This document shows, piece by piece, positions 34,505-44,024 of a stretch of DNA of 64,000 nucleotides. The notes under the pieces are model-generated. The model searched no databases. It was not told the DNA's origin and was given only the letters and a program-made list of their open reading frames with translations. The position numbers and the translations under genes were made by a program. This DNA is from HGM04593 sp045636125 (lineage in GTDB: Bacteria > Bacteroidota > Bacteroidia > Bacteroidales > Bacteroidaceae), in the NCBI GenBank assembly GCA_045636125.1, contig JAZTWX010000020.1, positions 1 to 64,000 on the forward strand, read 5' to 3'. Within the stretch, counting starts at the first letter, position 1. Each line of letters begins with the position of its first letter.

Positions 34505-36598
34505 TTACAACCAACCGTTGTTGTTGGCGTTATTACGTACAGTAATGTTTATAACCTCGCTCTTTGTACCGGTGGAATCGGTAATTTCCACAACAGCGGT
34601 GGTAACACCCTCGGCTACACCTGCAACGGTGAGCACTGTACCCTCGATGCTAACGGTTGCGATAGCCTCGTTGGCCACTGTGCAGGTATATGTCTTTTGC
34701 CCGCCGTCGATAAAGTATCGTGCAAGGTCCACTTTTTCGGCCTTTTCGGTATTACCCTTTGAGGGAGCAAGATAGAAATTGGGCAGCTTCATAGGACGGC
34801 CCGCCCCATCGATAGCGTCGAGAAGAGCGGCAGCATCTACCATAACACCCATCTTCTTGCGGTATTTCGACAGATTCACGCTCACAAGGTTACCTCCCAT
34901 TGAGTGGTTACGCGAATATTTCTTCACGCCTGTGAAATATGAATCAAGGTCCTGGTTCGATGTTTCAAGGATAAGTTTCATAAACTCCTCCTGTGTAAAG
35001 TGGCGGCGCTGCTGTGCGGCATAAGAGAGACCGAGCGCAACAACACCCGACACGTGGGGGCAAGCCATTGATGTTCCCTCGAAGAAGTCGTAACGTGCCT
35101 CGCCCTCTTCAACTATTGTAGAGTATATCATACCTTTTTCGTAGCTCTCCTTACCAAGCTGGAAATAGTACGAACCGTCGCCACCGGGAGCGGCAATATC
35201 GTTGCCGGGGCCATAGTTGGTATAAGATGCAGGAGTATAGTCGGCAGCAAGAGCGGTAACGGCAAGACATTTTGAGTAGGCACCGGGGAAAGATGCTGCG
35301 GCAGCATACTCGTTACCCGACGCATACACGATGATACCGCCGTCAATTACACCGTTGGGTGAACCTGCGTTGGCAATAAAGTAGTCGAGAGCCTCCTTTT
35401 CAAGAGGATAGTACGACGACCACTCTTTCTCGGTTGCGGGGCCGGGAGTAAAGTCGGCCGAGTTAACCTCCGATGAAAGGTAACCCCAGCTGCACTGCAG
35501 AACGACAGCACCGTTGTCGGCAGCATATTTAATGGCTTTTGCCTCGTTCACAAGCGACGACTGATACTGGTCGTCGAAAAGCTGGCAGCTCATAATCTTC
35601 ACACCACCCTTGCCTGCGGCAGCATCGCCACCCGCAATACCGCAACCACCGGTTGCGTTGTTGTTCATTGCGGCAATTGTTCCGGCAACGTGTGTTCCGT
35701 GACCTGTGCTGTAAGTACCTGTTACCGAGATAAGGGGGCGGTCGGTTGCAAAGTTGTAACCGTAACGGTCGCCCTTGTAACCATTGCCGTCGGCATCCTC
35801 GTCGGAGCCGTACACCTCATCGTTCTCCCACATATTTGTGAAGCCTACACCGGGCTTACCTGTAGACCAAAAGTCGTTGTGGTTCCACATAACGCCCTCG
35901 TCGAGCACTGCTACAATGATTGAGGGGTCGCCTGTTGACTTTTTCCAAGCCTCCTCGCAACCAACGTCGCAACCTTTCTTTACAAGAGTGTCGTTGCCGG
36001 CCTTGCTCTTGCTCCAGTCGTAGCTACCACGGTTGATGTAGCTCCAGTGGTACTCGAAAGCAGGGTCGTTGAAGAAATTGTCGCTGCTGCCTGTGGGCTG
36101 CTCGGCAGCAAGAGAGGCCGATGCGCCTGCCTTTGTGGCATTTGCACGGTATATTTTGCGGTTGCACTGCATTTTAGAAACCTCACCAAGCTGCGAAACG
36201 CGCTCGTATGCGGTTTTAAGGTCGACACTCTCGTCGAATGTCACGCGATACCACAAGTGCATACCCGCCTCGCGTGTACGCGCCTCATTTTTCTTGTCCA
36301 CGGGGAAGACACGCTCAAAGCTGTAGGCGTTGATTATGTCGAGCACCTCGTCGGTAGAGGGAATACCCGAACGGCTCTTCAAGCCACCGGCCGCACGCGA
36401 CGCGGGCAACTTGTCGAGAATTTCCTCCATAGCGGGGTTGAACTTTATAAGAAGTTCTCCGGCCATTGAACCATCGGGGATGGTAATTGCAGAGCCTGCA
36501 CCGGGAGCACCCGCTGCGGGGGCGGTAATATCGTTATCGGTACAAGAGGTTGCAAACAACACAACCGACATCAATGTATATAAAAATACCTTTTTCAT
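34505..36598 (-). CDS. Subtilisin-family (S8) lipoprotein protease with C-terminal Ig-like domain
   Basis: A 697-residue protein. The lipobox LFATSC (Cys19) is followed by TDND, so a surface lipoprotein is likely. Residues about 40-165 look like a propeptide region. The S8 catalytic domain has Asp233 in VAVLDEGV, His303 in GHGTHVAGT, the oxyanion Asn429 in YASGNE, and Ser510 in GTSMACPHVSG, so it appears active. The last 80 residues form an Ig-like (Big-type) domain (YTCTVANEAIATVSI). Its place in a SusCD array with leucine-rich-repeat lipoproteins suggests it cuts captured or host proteins into importable peptides; that is inference. It lies 28 bases after the BACON/LRR gene and 16 before the DUF1573 gene. 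Confidence 0.94.
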   Translation of the reverse strand: MKKVFLYTLMSVVLFATSCTDNDITAPAAGAPGAGSAITIPDGSMAGELLIKFNPAMEEILDKLPASRAAGGLKSRSGIPSTDEVLDIINAYSFERVFPVDKKNEARTREAGMHLWYRVTFDESVDLKTAYERVSQLGEVSKMQCNRKIYRANATKAGASASLAAEQPTGSSDNFFNDPAFEYHWSYINRGSYDWSKSKAGNDTLVKKGCDVGCEEAWKKSTGDPSIIVAVLDEGVMWNHNDFWSTGKPGVGFTNMWENDEVYGSDEDADGNGYKGDRYGYNFATDRPLISVTGTYSTGHGTHVAGTIAAMNNNATGGCGIAGGDAAAGKGGVKIMSCQLFDDQYQSSLVNEAKAIKYAADNGAVVLQCSWGYLSSEVNSADFTPGPATEKEWSSYYPLEKEALDYFIANAGSPNGVIDGGIIVYASGNEYAAAASFPGAYSKCLAVTALAADYTPASYTNYGPGNDIAAPGGDGSYYFQLGKESYEKGMIYSTIVEEGEARYDFFEGTSMACPHVSGVVALGLSYAAQQRRHFTQEEFMKLILETSNQDLDSYFTGVKKYSRNHSMGGNLVSVNLSKYRKKMGVMVDAAALLDAIDGAGRPMKLPNFYLAPSKGNTEKAEKVDLARYFIDGGQKTYTCTVANEAIATVSIEGTVLTVAGVAEGVTTAVVEITDSTGTKSEVINITVRNNANNNGWL

Positions 36599-36626
36599 AT
36601 CTTATTCTTTTGCTGAATATCGTTAA

Positions 36627-38390
36627 TTACTCCTCGTCCTCCATTACATCCTTGAGGTCATATTTTGCATTCATCTTGGGGAACGCACCGTTTTCCAGGC
36701 CATAATAGTAGTCGAAATTGGTAGGAGCATTATCAAAGCCCACTCTGTCGCCGTTCGAGTTCAAGCCACCCTCCTGCTGGTTGAAGATAAGCAACTCGGG
36801 GATAAAGTCGATTAAACGGGGATGATAGAGCAACCAATCGGGGAGCTTGCCTGTGAAGAAGTTAAGGTTTATCGCAAGCATCTTCATATTGGGCAATATC
36901 ACGGGCATATCGTTGTCGACGAGCCACTGCAGGGTGTCGCCCATTGCAAGTACCGACTCATAGGTCTTTTTCTCCTTTGCATCGGTTATATTTTTGAGCT
37001 CGGCATACGATTTAACGTCCTCTTCGCCCACTTTGAAGTCGGGCAGCTCACCCTCGATATAGCAGTTCTGCAGACGGAGCTCTTCGAGGCCCTCCCACAG
37101 GAAGAGGTCGCGCAAGCGGCTGGGCTCGTCGGTTGTGCTCAAGATATTAAGACCAATACCATCGTCGTAAGAGCCTTTTGTTGTGAGGTCCTTGAGTGTC
37201 CAACGACGCTCGCCCACCAGCTGCAGTACTTTGAGGTTGGGGAAATTCTCGGGTGTGAGAATTGCGGGAATATCGTTGAAGTTGTTTGCACTCAAGCTCA
37301 ACAGCTCAAGGTTTTTGAGATTCTTGAACTCGTCGGGCAAAGAAACAAGGCCATAAGAGAAGATATCGAGGTTCTTCAAATACTGGAGCTCACAAATCTC
37401 GGGACCGAGGTCGATGCTCAACAACATTGTGTTGACATTGGACATAATTGTAAGGTTCTCAAGATACTTGAGGTGTCTTATCTGCTTGGGCAGGCTCTCC
37501 TTTGTACGAAGGAAGGCATAAGAGACTGTGCGCACACGGCCTACAGCTTCGGGGCAAGGAAGATCCTTGTCGTTGGCCTCCCACAAGGCAACACCCTCCC
37601 AGTTGTCCATACGCTCGCTGGTATCCCAGTTCTCGGTCATACAGTTGAAGAGGTCATATATTGTGAGCAGTGCAATTGAGTCGCCGCTACGGTTATCCTC
37701 AATTTTCACCGATGCTTTCTGTGTGAGCTTAACCACGGCAGGCTTGCCTATAGTTTCGCCGTTACGTGGCAAGAAGTGGATTTCAAGCTCGCGTGCAACC
37801 GATTCGGCATTCAAGAGCCAGTCGAAACGCAACTTCACGTTGCGGGGACGAGCACCGTACTCAAGCGTTACATCGTACTTCTGTACCTCCACCCAGTCGG
37901 GAGTAACAGGGGTTTCTTCGCCGGGAAGGCGAAACTCCACATCGAACTCCACATTAGTGGCAACCAAAAGTTCGAAGAAACGTTTGTCATATTCGGCGGT
38001 CCAGTCTATTTCAATCTCCTTTTCGCGGGGGAGAATCATCTTTTCGAAGCCGGCCTGCAGAACGTGCAGGAATTTATCTTCAACGCCCGAAGTGATTATA
38101 ATATCTGTTTCGCGTACATCATTTACAAGCGACGAGTCTACTTTCAGCTCGCACATAGCGCTGCCCACGCCATTGGCGGGAGTAACACTCACCCAGGGCG
38201 CGTTAACCGAGAGCGACCACTCGCCCGCAGCCTCAATGTTGAAAGACTCCTTGCCACCCTCGGCCGAGAAGAGCGCGTCCTCTTTGTCAACCGAGAATGC
38301 AACCGATGCTGCATTGTCCTTGTCGTCGCAACCAACCATTATAAACAGGCCGGCAAGCAAGCCCAATGTTATTTTAAGTATATTCTTCAT
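36627..38390 (-). CDS. BACON-domain lipoprotein with leucine-rich repeats
   Basis: A 587-residue lipoprotein with lipobox IMVGC (Cys21) followed by the acidic DDKD export signal. Residues about 28-113 form a BACON domain (GGKESFNIEAAGEWSLSVNA, then APWVSVTPANGVGS), an Ig-like fold thought to bind surface ligands. Residues 115-230 look like another beta domain. From about residue 270 come irregular leucine-rich repeats (LKYLENLTIMSNVNTMLLSI, LKNLELLSLSANNF, FPNLKVLQLV). BACON alone might suggest carbohydrate, but the LRRs and the neighbouring protease suggest protein binding; both are inference. It is followed 28 bases later by the S8 protease. Confidence 0.88.
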   Translation of the reverse strand: MKNILKITLGLLAGLFIMVGCDDKDNAASVAFSVDKEDALFSAEGGKESFNIEAAGEWSLSVNAPWVSVTPANGVGSAMCELKVDSSLVNDVRETDIIITSGVEDKFLHVLQAGFEKMILPREKEIEIDWTAEYDKRFFELLVATNVEFDVEFRLPGEETPVTPDWVEVQKYDVTLEYGARPRNVKLRFDWLLNAESVARELEIHFLPRNGETIGKPAVVKLTQKASVKIEDNRSGDSIALLTIYDLFNCMTENWDTSERMDNWEGVALWEANDKDLPCPEAVGRVRTVSYAFLRTKESLPKQIRHLKYLENLTIMSNVNTMLLSIDLGPEICELQYLKNLDIFSYGLVSLPDEFKNLKNLELLSLSANNFNDIPAILTPENFPNLKVLQLVGERRWTLKDLTTKGSYDDGIGLNILSTTDEPSRLRDLFLWEGLEELRLQNCYIEGELPDFKVGEEDVKSYAELKNITDAKEKKTYESVLAMGDTLQWLVDNDMPVILPNMKMLAINLNFFTGKLPDWLLYHPRLIDFIPELLIFNQQEGGLNSNGDRVGFDNAPTNFDYYYGLENGAFPKMNAKYDLKDVMEDEE

Positions 38391-38411
38391 TTTTGCTCAA
38401 TTTATAAAGGG

Positions 38412-41099
38412 TTAGTTTTCAATATCAAGAATGTCACAACCACGGATATCCTGTGTCTTGTCGTATATGAACATAATGTAACCATAGCTGATATAGGGGC
38501 AAAGCTCCGACACGTTCATAGTGATATTGGGGTTGTCGGCAACCTCAAGATAGAAGAGCTGTGTGGGCATTGTATCCTCAATCTTACGCAGGTCGTTACC
38601 ACCCATAAGGAAGAAGCGCAAGCCCAAGTGCTGCCATATTCCGGTGGGCCACTCACACAGGCAGCGGTTACCGTTCTCGTCGGCCTGGTAACGTATAAAA
38701 TAACGCGCAAGACCCTGGATAGTAAGGGGCTCCCAAGGGAACTTTTCGAAACAGTTGTAACTGATGTCGATACCTGTGAGCAGGGGCAATGTCAGCACGT
38801 TGAAGTCTTCGGGGAGGTCGGAAAGTTTGTTGTAGCTCAAGTCTATAGCCTCAAGCATATAGCTGTACTTACCCTCCAACGAGCCTTTGGGAATTTCGGT
38901 CATACCGTTACCCGAGAGGACAAGGTAGGTCAAGGGCGAGCCTGTCTTGAAGAGAATAGAGGGGAAGGTTTTGAGCTCGTTTTTCGACAAGTTCACCTGG
39001 TTGGCGTTCACACCCTTGAAGGCATCGCCATTCTCGAAACGGCTTATCTTGTTGCCCGAAAAGTCGATAGAGGGGCAGATGTGAATGAGCTTGGCATCGA
39101 ATATGTCGGGGAATTCCTCAATTTCGTTGTTGCTTACCGAGAAGCCTTCCATTTGGGTGAAACCACAGAAGAAGCCATCGGGTGCGTGGGGCACGCTCTT
39201 AATCTTGTTGTAGTCGAGATAGAGCTTTGCAATGTTCACGCCCTTACCGAAGGGGTGCAGGGTGTGTATTTTGTTGTTTGTGAGATCGAGCAAGCCAAGT
39301 TTCTCCATCTTGCACAATTTCTCGTACACGGGGAACTCCTCGAGGTTGTTGTAACCCATATAGATTCCCTGAATCTTGCCACCGTTGGTTGTGGGATTGT
39401 CGATAAGCTCTTCCCAGTCGGCCTTCAACTGCGCGCCCGATATACCCTTCATACAAGCGATGTTGAGCATCTGCAGTTCGGGAAGGTTGGCAATCATATC
39501 CATAGGCAACGAGGTCATATTCTTGCAGTTGTAGATTTCCATATCGGTGAGCGCTGTGAAATTGGCCCAGCTCCAGGTATTCTCCTCGGCTGCATATTCG
39601 TGATTCTCGTCAATATCGTCTACAAAGAAAGTCTCGCTCTTTATGGGTGCGTTGGCAATGTAGAACTGCTCAAGTTTTGTACAGCGCATAATGGCCTTTG
39701 AAACGCCGGTGATACCGTTGGTAAAGTCACCGAACTGAATGCCCTTTGTAGATATTCTCTTGAGGATGGGGGTTGCAAGAGTGTCGAGCTCTATAGTCTT
39801 CTGCCACTCTTCGGAGAGAGCGCTACGGAAGTCCTTTACAAGGAAACGGTCCTCATAATCCTTGCGCACAGCCTTCAGGAGATTCTCGTTCTGCTCCTCG
39901 TCGGCAGGGTTGAATTTATGATAGTGGCTACCAAGTTCCTCGGAGTGGCTGCTGAGGTAGAGCACCATAAGCTCTGTGAGCTGACCGATTTCCGAAGGTA
40001 CGTTACCCTTTGCACCGAAGCCCTCGAGCGAGATTGTAGCTACACGGCCGTCGGCGTGCAACTGCACACCGGGCTGCTCACCCCAAAGGTCGATATCCTT
40101 GTTGAAGTTCCAGTTGCAACCGTCGGGCTCAACAATACCTTTGTATCTCCACTCGGGACCACCCATTGCGTCCCAAATCTTTTTAAGTGCAATGTAGTCC
40201 TTAATATAGATGGGAGCATCGGCCCACGAAGCCTTTATATCGTAAGGCACCTCCACATCTTTCGACAATTCGTTATCCTTAACGGTAAAGGTCTTGTCGG
40301 TAAGGTTAAGCACCTCGTTGAGTACCTTTGTACCCTTTTTGTCGGAATAGGCCTTGAAGCTGAGCACCTTGTACTCGCCTGCAGGCATCCATATGATGGA
40401 GTCGCAACGAAGGTAAGAGGTCTGGGGGTTCTTGCCGGGAGTACCATTATCGTGGAAATCCTCGATATACTTGGTCTTGATAGCCTTGTAAGTTGTCTGC
40501 TCGTAGGTCTGTGTGTTCTGCACTGTGATGTCTACCGATGCAACCGAGTTGAGGGGAAAAGCTCCATCCTCGCCCACTGCACGTGAAGCGCCGGTTATGT
40601 TCTTCACAACACGGAAAGAGGCCTTTCCACGGGGCTCGGTGGGAACCGAAAGGTCCTCAACCCAAAGACCACCTGCAACAACTTCGAAGTCGCTGGTTAC
40701 GTCTATAGTGATGAGTTCACGGTCAACCTTGTCGTAGAGCGTGTAACCGATAAGCTTATAGGCACCGGCAACAAGCTTCACCTTGTCACTGCGCAATCCA
40801 TACTCGGCATTTTCGCTGTCGAAGGCATTCAAAGCGAGCACCTGTGTAGTTGTTGCGCTGCTACCGCGAAGAACGACCTTAATTTTGCAGGCATCGGAGA
40901 GTCTTTCGAGCTGGTCGAGCACAAAAGCACGGCTACCGGCCTTCTGTCCCTCGGCCGATGCACTCTTGTATAGCTTGAACTGAACGTAGCCATACACACT
41001 GCTGCTCTGCTTCGAAGAGTCGTCGTCGGAGCAACCAATCTGCACCATAGCAGTGAGGGCTACGAGCAGCATTAAAAGGTATTTATTTATCTTGTTCAT
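38412..41099 (-). CDS. Large leucine-rich-repeat surface lipoprotein (DUF4458-like N-terminus)
   Basis: An 895-residue lipoprotein with lipobox VQIGC (Cys23) followed by SDDDS. Residues about 34-290 hold two similar beta-sandwich modules (SSVYGYVQFKLYK; later ASFRVVKNITGASRA) that resemble DUF4458, named with moderate confidence. From about residue 300 to the end are leucine-rich repeats of the irregular Bacteroidetes type (LTELMVLYLSSHS, LPELQMLNIACM, MEKLGLLDLTNNKI, IAKLYLDYNKI, LTYLVLSGNGM). Such repeats mediate protein-protein contact. It lies between the repeat-bearing lipoprotein gene and the second LRR gene, with gaps of 19 and 21 bases, and is probably a surface binding component of the locus. 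Confidence 0.88.
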   Translation of the reverse strand: MNKINKYLLMLLVALTAMVQIGCSDDDSSKQSSSVYGYVQFKLYKSASAEGQKAGSRAFVLDQLERLSDACKIKVVLRGSSATTTQVLALNAFDSENAEYGLRSDKVKLVAGAYKLIGYTLYDKVDRELITIDVTSDFEVVAGGLWVEDLSVPTEPRGKASFRVVKNITGASRAVGEDGAFPLNSVASVDITVQNTQTYEQTTYKAIKTKYIEDFHDNGTPGKNPQTSYLRCDSIIWMPAGEYKVLSFKAYSDKKGTKVLNEVLNLTDKTFTVKDNELSKDVEVPYDIKASWADAPIYIKDYIALKKIWDAMGGPEWRYKGIVEPDGCNWNFNKDIDLWGEQPGVQLHADGRVATISLEGFGAKGNVPSEIGQLTELMVLYLSSHSEELGSHYHKFNPADEEQNENLLKAVRKDYEDRFLVKDFRSALSEEWQKTIELDTLATPILKRISTKGIQFGDFTNGITGVSKAIMRCTKLEQFYIANAPIKSETFFVDDIDENHEYAAEENTWSWANFTALTDMEIYNCKNMTSLPMDMIANLPELQMLNIACMKGISGAQLKADWEELIDNPTTNGGKIQGIYMGYNNLEEFPVYEKLCKMEKLGLLDLTNNKIHTLHPFGKGVNIAKLYLDYNKIKSVPHAPDGFFCGFTQMEGFSVSNNEIEEFPDIFDAKLIHICPSIDFSGNKISRFENGDAFKGVNANQVNLSKNELKTFPSILFKTGSPLTYLVLSGNGMTEIPKGSLEGKYSYMLEAIDLSYNKLSDLPEDFNVLTLPLLTGIDISYNCFEKFPWEPLTIQGLARYFIRYQADENGNRCLCEWPTGIWQHLGLRFFLMGGNDLRKIEDTMPTQLFYLEVADNPNITMNVSELCPYISYGYIMFIYDKTQDIRGCDILDIEN

Positions 41100-41118
41100 C
41101 TGTTCTTTGTGTTATCGG

Positions 41119-43098
41119 TTATTCTTTAGGCCTCAAAACCAACAATTTGGTATTTGTGTTATTTGATCTCTCGCTCATACACAACACAACGTATTCGGTC
41201 TCATATGTTGCAAAGGCATCCTTGGTGGGCATATAGATACTGCATACCCAATAGCCCTGCTCGTTGAGCGACCAGTTAGCAACTGTCAACTCAAGTTCTG
41301 AGGGGGTTACCCAGTAGGTACCCTGACGGAACTTGAACGAAGCCCTTACATCTTCGACGGTGGGATATTCGGTGGCAGTGCACATTGTGTTTATTGCATA
41401 CTGCTTGCCATACTCGAATGTTGCTGCGTAGATGTGCTCCGAAGGATATATTTTACCGTCAACCTCCTTGACCTCGAGAAGCTCGCTCGAAATTCCTACA
41501 AGGAAATCGTTGTCCGAAGCATCCTTGGCACAAATATCCTCCGCTCCAAGGCCGGGGGCAACAACCGCGTAGGATGTTCCGTCAATCGCAATTGTTCCAT
41601 CGACAACTGCGTATGCTGCACCGTTCACAAGAGCCGAATTGTTCATAACAGGGTAATATGTTCCGTCAACAAGCACTTTGGCGTCGGCTGCAAAATAGTA
41701 ATTCTCGTCAATGGTGATACATTTACCCGAAGCTGCGGGGTATTTGACACCGGCGATTGTGAAAAGGAGACTACCGTCCGATGTACGGCTGGCATTGTAT
41801 GTCTGGCCATTGATGGTCACCTTGCGGTTTACAACGGGGTATACTACATTTTCGTATATAATGTAGCTGTTGTCGAGTGTTGCATAGACATTGCCGTCGA
41901 TGGTTACCTCACCGGCAACAATATCGTACGAAACACCGTCTATGATAATGGGGCTGCTCTCATAAGCAGCAATTGCAAAGCCCAACATCTCGGCAGGTGT
42001 TCCTTGCTCGGCCTCCATAATTGCGTAACGCCAATAGTTGCTGGTTATGCTGTCGTAGTCGTTGTATATTTCACAAGCGGCAACATAGCTGTCGTACACG
42101 CTTTCGGGGAAGGCAAAGAGGCAGCCCTTGCGCCAGGTAACATCGGTGGGGAGGGGAGAAGCTACAACTGTGATGTTGGAAGCATCGGTTGCATCGCGCT
42201 CAATTGAGAGCCACGCAGCGTCGGCCACGTTCTGGCCAACGAAGTACTCCTTGTACTCATAGTTCAAGCAACGTATGCTATACGATACAGATGTAGACTC
42301 GGTATCTCCTGTAGTGTCGTTGGTACGCGAGAATGTTGTACCATCATCGGAAATTTTCCAGCTGTCCTTGTCGCCGTCGATGAGAATTGCTTCGGGCAAC
42401 ATACCGGGATAGCTCACAGGCACTGTAAAGTCCTCGGCTTCGTAACCGTTAATGGCCGAGAAGGTTATTTCACCCTCCTGAGGAGTAGCTATATACTCGT
42501 CTATCACCGAGAGGGTGTACTTGCCCTCGCTGTAAGCGGGCTCTTCTACCCACACGGGGTACTCCTTAATACCGTAGCTGAAGTTTCCTCCCGCCTCGAA
42601 TGTACCGGTAGCCAATGTTCCGCTGTTGGAACCGGCAATCACGATTGTTTCAACAACCTCGCCATTGTCGTCCTTAATTTCGGTATCGTATGCCTTTGCG
42701 TGACGGTATTCGGGGCCCATAGGGAACTCCTTGCCACACGACTCGAACGCCCAGTTGGCAGCCGAAGGCTCGAATGTGCGTGCGTCGTTGGTAAGCTTCA
42801 TATATACCTTGTGTGTGCCGGCAGCACCCTTAATTTCGGGAGCGTAGACGCCATCCTTGGTTTTTGAGAAGAGCACCCATATCTTGTCGGCGTAAAGTCT
42901 CCAGTCGTGTGACGACTCAAACTCTACCGAACGGATGATGCACTCCTGTGTGTCGAAGAGAGCTGCATCGTAGGGCTCAATGCTCACAATCTCCACATTG
43001 GGAGTTGCTGCCGACTTTTCGTCGTCGGAACAAGCCACAAAGCCGTTTGCCGCTATTGCAAACAGGCTTATCATAAAAATATATTGCAGTTTTTTCAT
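41119..43098 (-). CDS. Surface lipoprotein with about nine short beta repeats (possibly DUF5003)
   Basis: A 659-residue lipoprotein with lipobox GFVAC (Cys23) and SDDEK after it. The start at 43098 gives MKKLQYIF; an ATG three codons upstream (43107) is also possible. Residues about 30-375 are beta-rich, Ig-like; locus context suggests DUF5003, which I cannot confirm. Residues about 383-514 are an array of nine 14-15-residue units with the core (V/I)xIDGxxYxV, for example VTIDGNVYATLDNS and VLVDGTYYPVMNNS. A further beta domain follows. The repeats look like an elongated beta structure or ligand-binding stalk. Gaps to its neighbours are 12 and 19 bases, inside the SusCD operon. Function unknown. 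Confidence 0.8.
   Translation of the reverse strand: MKKLQYIFMISLFAIAANGFVACSDDEKSAATPNVEIVSIEPYDAALFDTQECIIRSVEFESSHDWRLYADKIWVLFSKTKDGVYAPEIKGAAGTHKVYMKLTNDARTFEPSAANWAFESCGKEFPMGPEYRHAKAYDTEIKDDNGEVVETIVIAGSNSGTLATGTFEAGGNFSYGIKEYPVWVEEPAYSEGKYTLSVIDEYIATPQEGEITFSAINGYEAEDFTVPVSYPGMLPEAILIDGDKDSWKISDDGTTFSRTNDTTGDTESTSVSYSIRCLNYEYKEYFVGQNVADAAWLSIERDATDASNITVVASPLPTDVTWRKGCLFAFPESVYDSYVAACEIYNDYDSITSNYWRYAIMEAEQGTPAEMLGFAIAAYESSPIIIDGVSYDIVAGEVTIDGNVYATLDNSYIIYENVVYPVVNRKVTINGQTYNASRTSDGSLLFTIAGVKYPAASGKCITIDENYYFAADAKVLVDGTYYPVMNNSALVNGAAYAVVDGTIAIDGTSYAVVAPGLGAEDICAKDASDNDFLVGISSELLEVKEVDGKIYPSEHIYAATFEYGKQYAINTMCTATEYPTVEDVRASFKFRQGTYWVTPSELELTVANWSLNEQGYWVCSIYMPTKDAFATYETEYVVLCMSERSNNTNTKLLVLRPKE
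41557..41952 (-). repeat. Array of about nine degenerate 14-15-residue coding repeats
   Basis: Successive units read IIIDGVSYDIVAGE, VTIDGNVYATLDNS, YIIYENVVYPVVNRK, VTINGQTYNASRTSDGS, LLFTIAGVKYPAASGK, CITIDENYYFAADAK, VLVDGTYYPVMNNS, ALVNGAAYAVVDG and TIAIDGTSYAVVAPG. Period is 42-48 bases. Divergence at both protein and base level suggests old duplications kept by selection. Confidence 0.85.
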
Positions 43099-43110
43099 AA
43101 TCGCCATCTT

Positions 43111-44013
43111 TTAATAACCCTCTTGTCTGTACTTTTCGGCCTCATCCTCGCTTATCCACTCCACTGCATTCACAAACACACCCACGGTGTTATACCCCTC
43201 CAGACTGGGTATGTAGAGCCCCATATACTGGAAAATGAACTTTTCGCAGCTGCTGTAATAGGATGTGTACATTGTGGGCTGATACATATTGACAATACCC
43301 TCGGTACCGTATTTTGTACCGAAAGCCTCGGCTGTGGTGCCAAACTCCTGCTCCTCGAATTTGATGAGGGGGTTGAGAATGTCGTTTGTCGTGAACTCGA
43401 TTTTCACATCGTAGCCATCGTAGAAATAGTCCTTTATGATAATGGTATTCTCCTTTTCAGGGTCTACAATTGAGTATGTGAGACGACCAGAAACGTTTGA
43501 ATAGTTATCGAGATAGGTAGACAATGCAATGAAACAGGGGCCTGTGAATGCGTTGATGTCGAACTTACAAGCCTTCTGCAGGAACACGTGGGCATCGCTA
43601 CGGTACAAGTCCCATTCATAATCCTCGTGACCTACAAGGCGTATATTGAAGCCAAGTGAGTCGCCCACCTCTATAAGGTCGTGGTTACCCTTGACCTTAA
43701 CGTTGGCTACACGCTCGCCGGCCTTAATGGTTACAGTGTTCGACTGCAGTGTATAGTGGCGGCGTTCTACAGCGTTGCTCAAGGTATCGACAATTTCAAC
43801 AGCCACGGTGCGGTCGTAGTCGCAGGTTTTTGTTGCGACAACGGGAATTTCAAAATAATCGTCGTTGTTTACAACGGGGAATTCATACAATGTGTCAGAG
43901 AACATAATGTAGTTGCCACCGTTGTACTTTACATACTCGGCATCGGTGTCACACGATGTGAACACAAGCAGCAGAGCAGAGACTATACATAAACTTTTCA
44001 ATATCTTTTTCAT
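43111..44013 (-). CDS. SusCD-associated lipoprotein with Calx-beta-like domain (DUF4843/DUF4984 type)
   Basis: A 300-residue lipoprotein with lipobox VFTSC (Cys21), followed by DTDAE. Residues about 28-140 resemble the Calx-beta-like module in Bacteroidetes SusD-accessory proteins (NYIMFSDTLYEFPVV, RHYTLQSNTVTIKAGERVAN, GFNIRLVGHEDY). The C-terminal half (residues 150-300) is beta-rich and ends in a charged EDEAEKYRQ segment. The gene directly follows SusD (11 bases) and precedes the repeat lipoprotein (12 bases). Comparable proteins are co-encoded with RagAB-like importers; the exact DUF number is a guess from memory, the family type is more secure. Confidence 0.75.
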   Translation of the reverse strand: MKKILKSLCIVSALLLVFTSCDTDAEYVKYNGGNYIMFSDTLYEFPVVNNDDYFEIPVVATKTCDYDRTVAVEIVDTLSNAVERRHYTLQSNTVTIKAGERVANVKVKGNHDLIEVGDSLGFNIRLVGHEDYEWDLYRSDAHVFLQKACKFDINAFTGPCFIALSTYLDNYSNVSGRLTYSIVDPEKENTIIIKDYFYDGYDVKIEFTTNDILNPLIKFEEQEFGTTAEAFGTKYGTEGIVNMYQPTMYTSYYSSCEKFIFQYMGLYIPSLEGYNTVGVFVNAVEWISEDEAEKYRQEGY

Positions 44014-44024
44014 ATATAATCTTT

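Noticed and set aside
37776..39701. Long plus-strand open frame of 641 codons opposite two LRR lipoprotein genes.
   Set aside because: Antisense shadow produced by the codon bias of the genuine lipoprotein genes; its translation is rich in Cys, His and Val with no domain.
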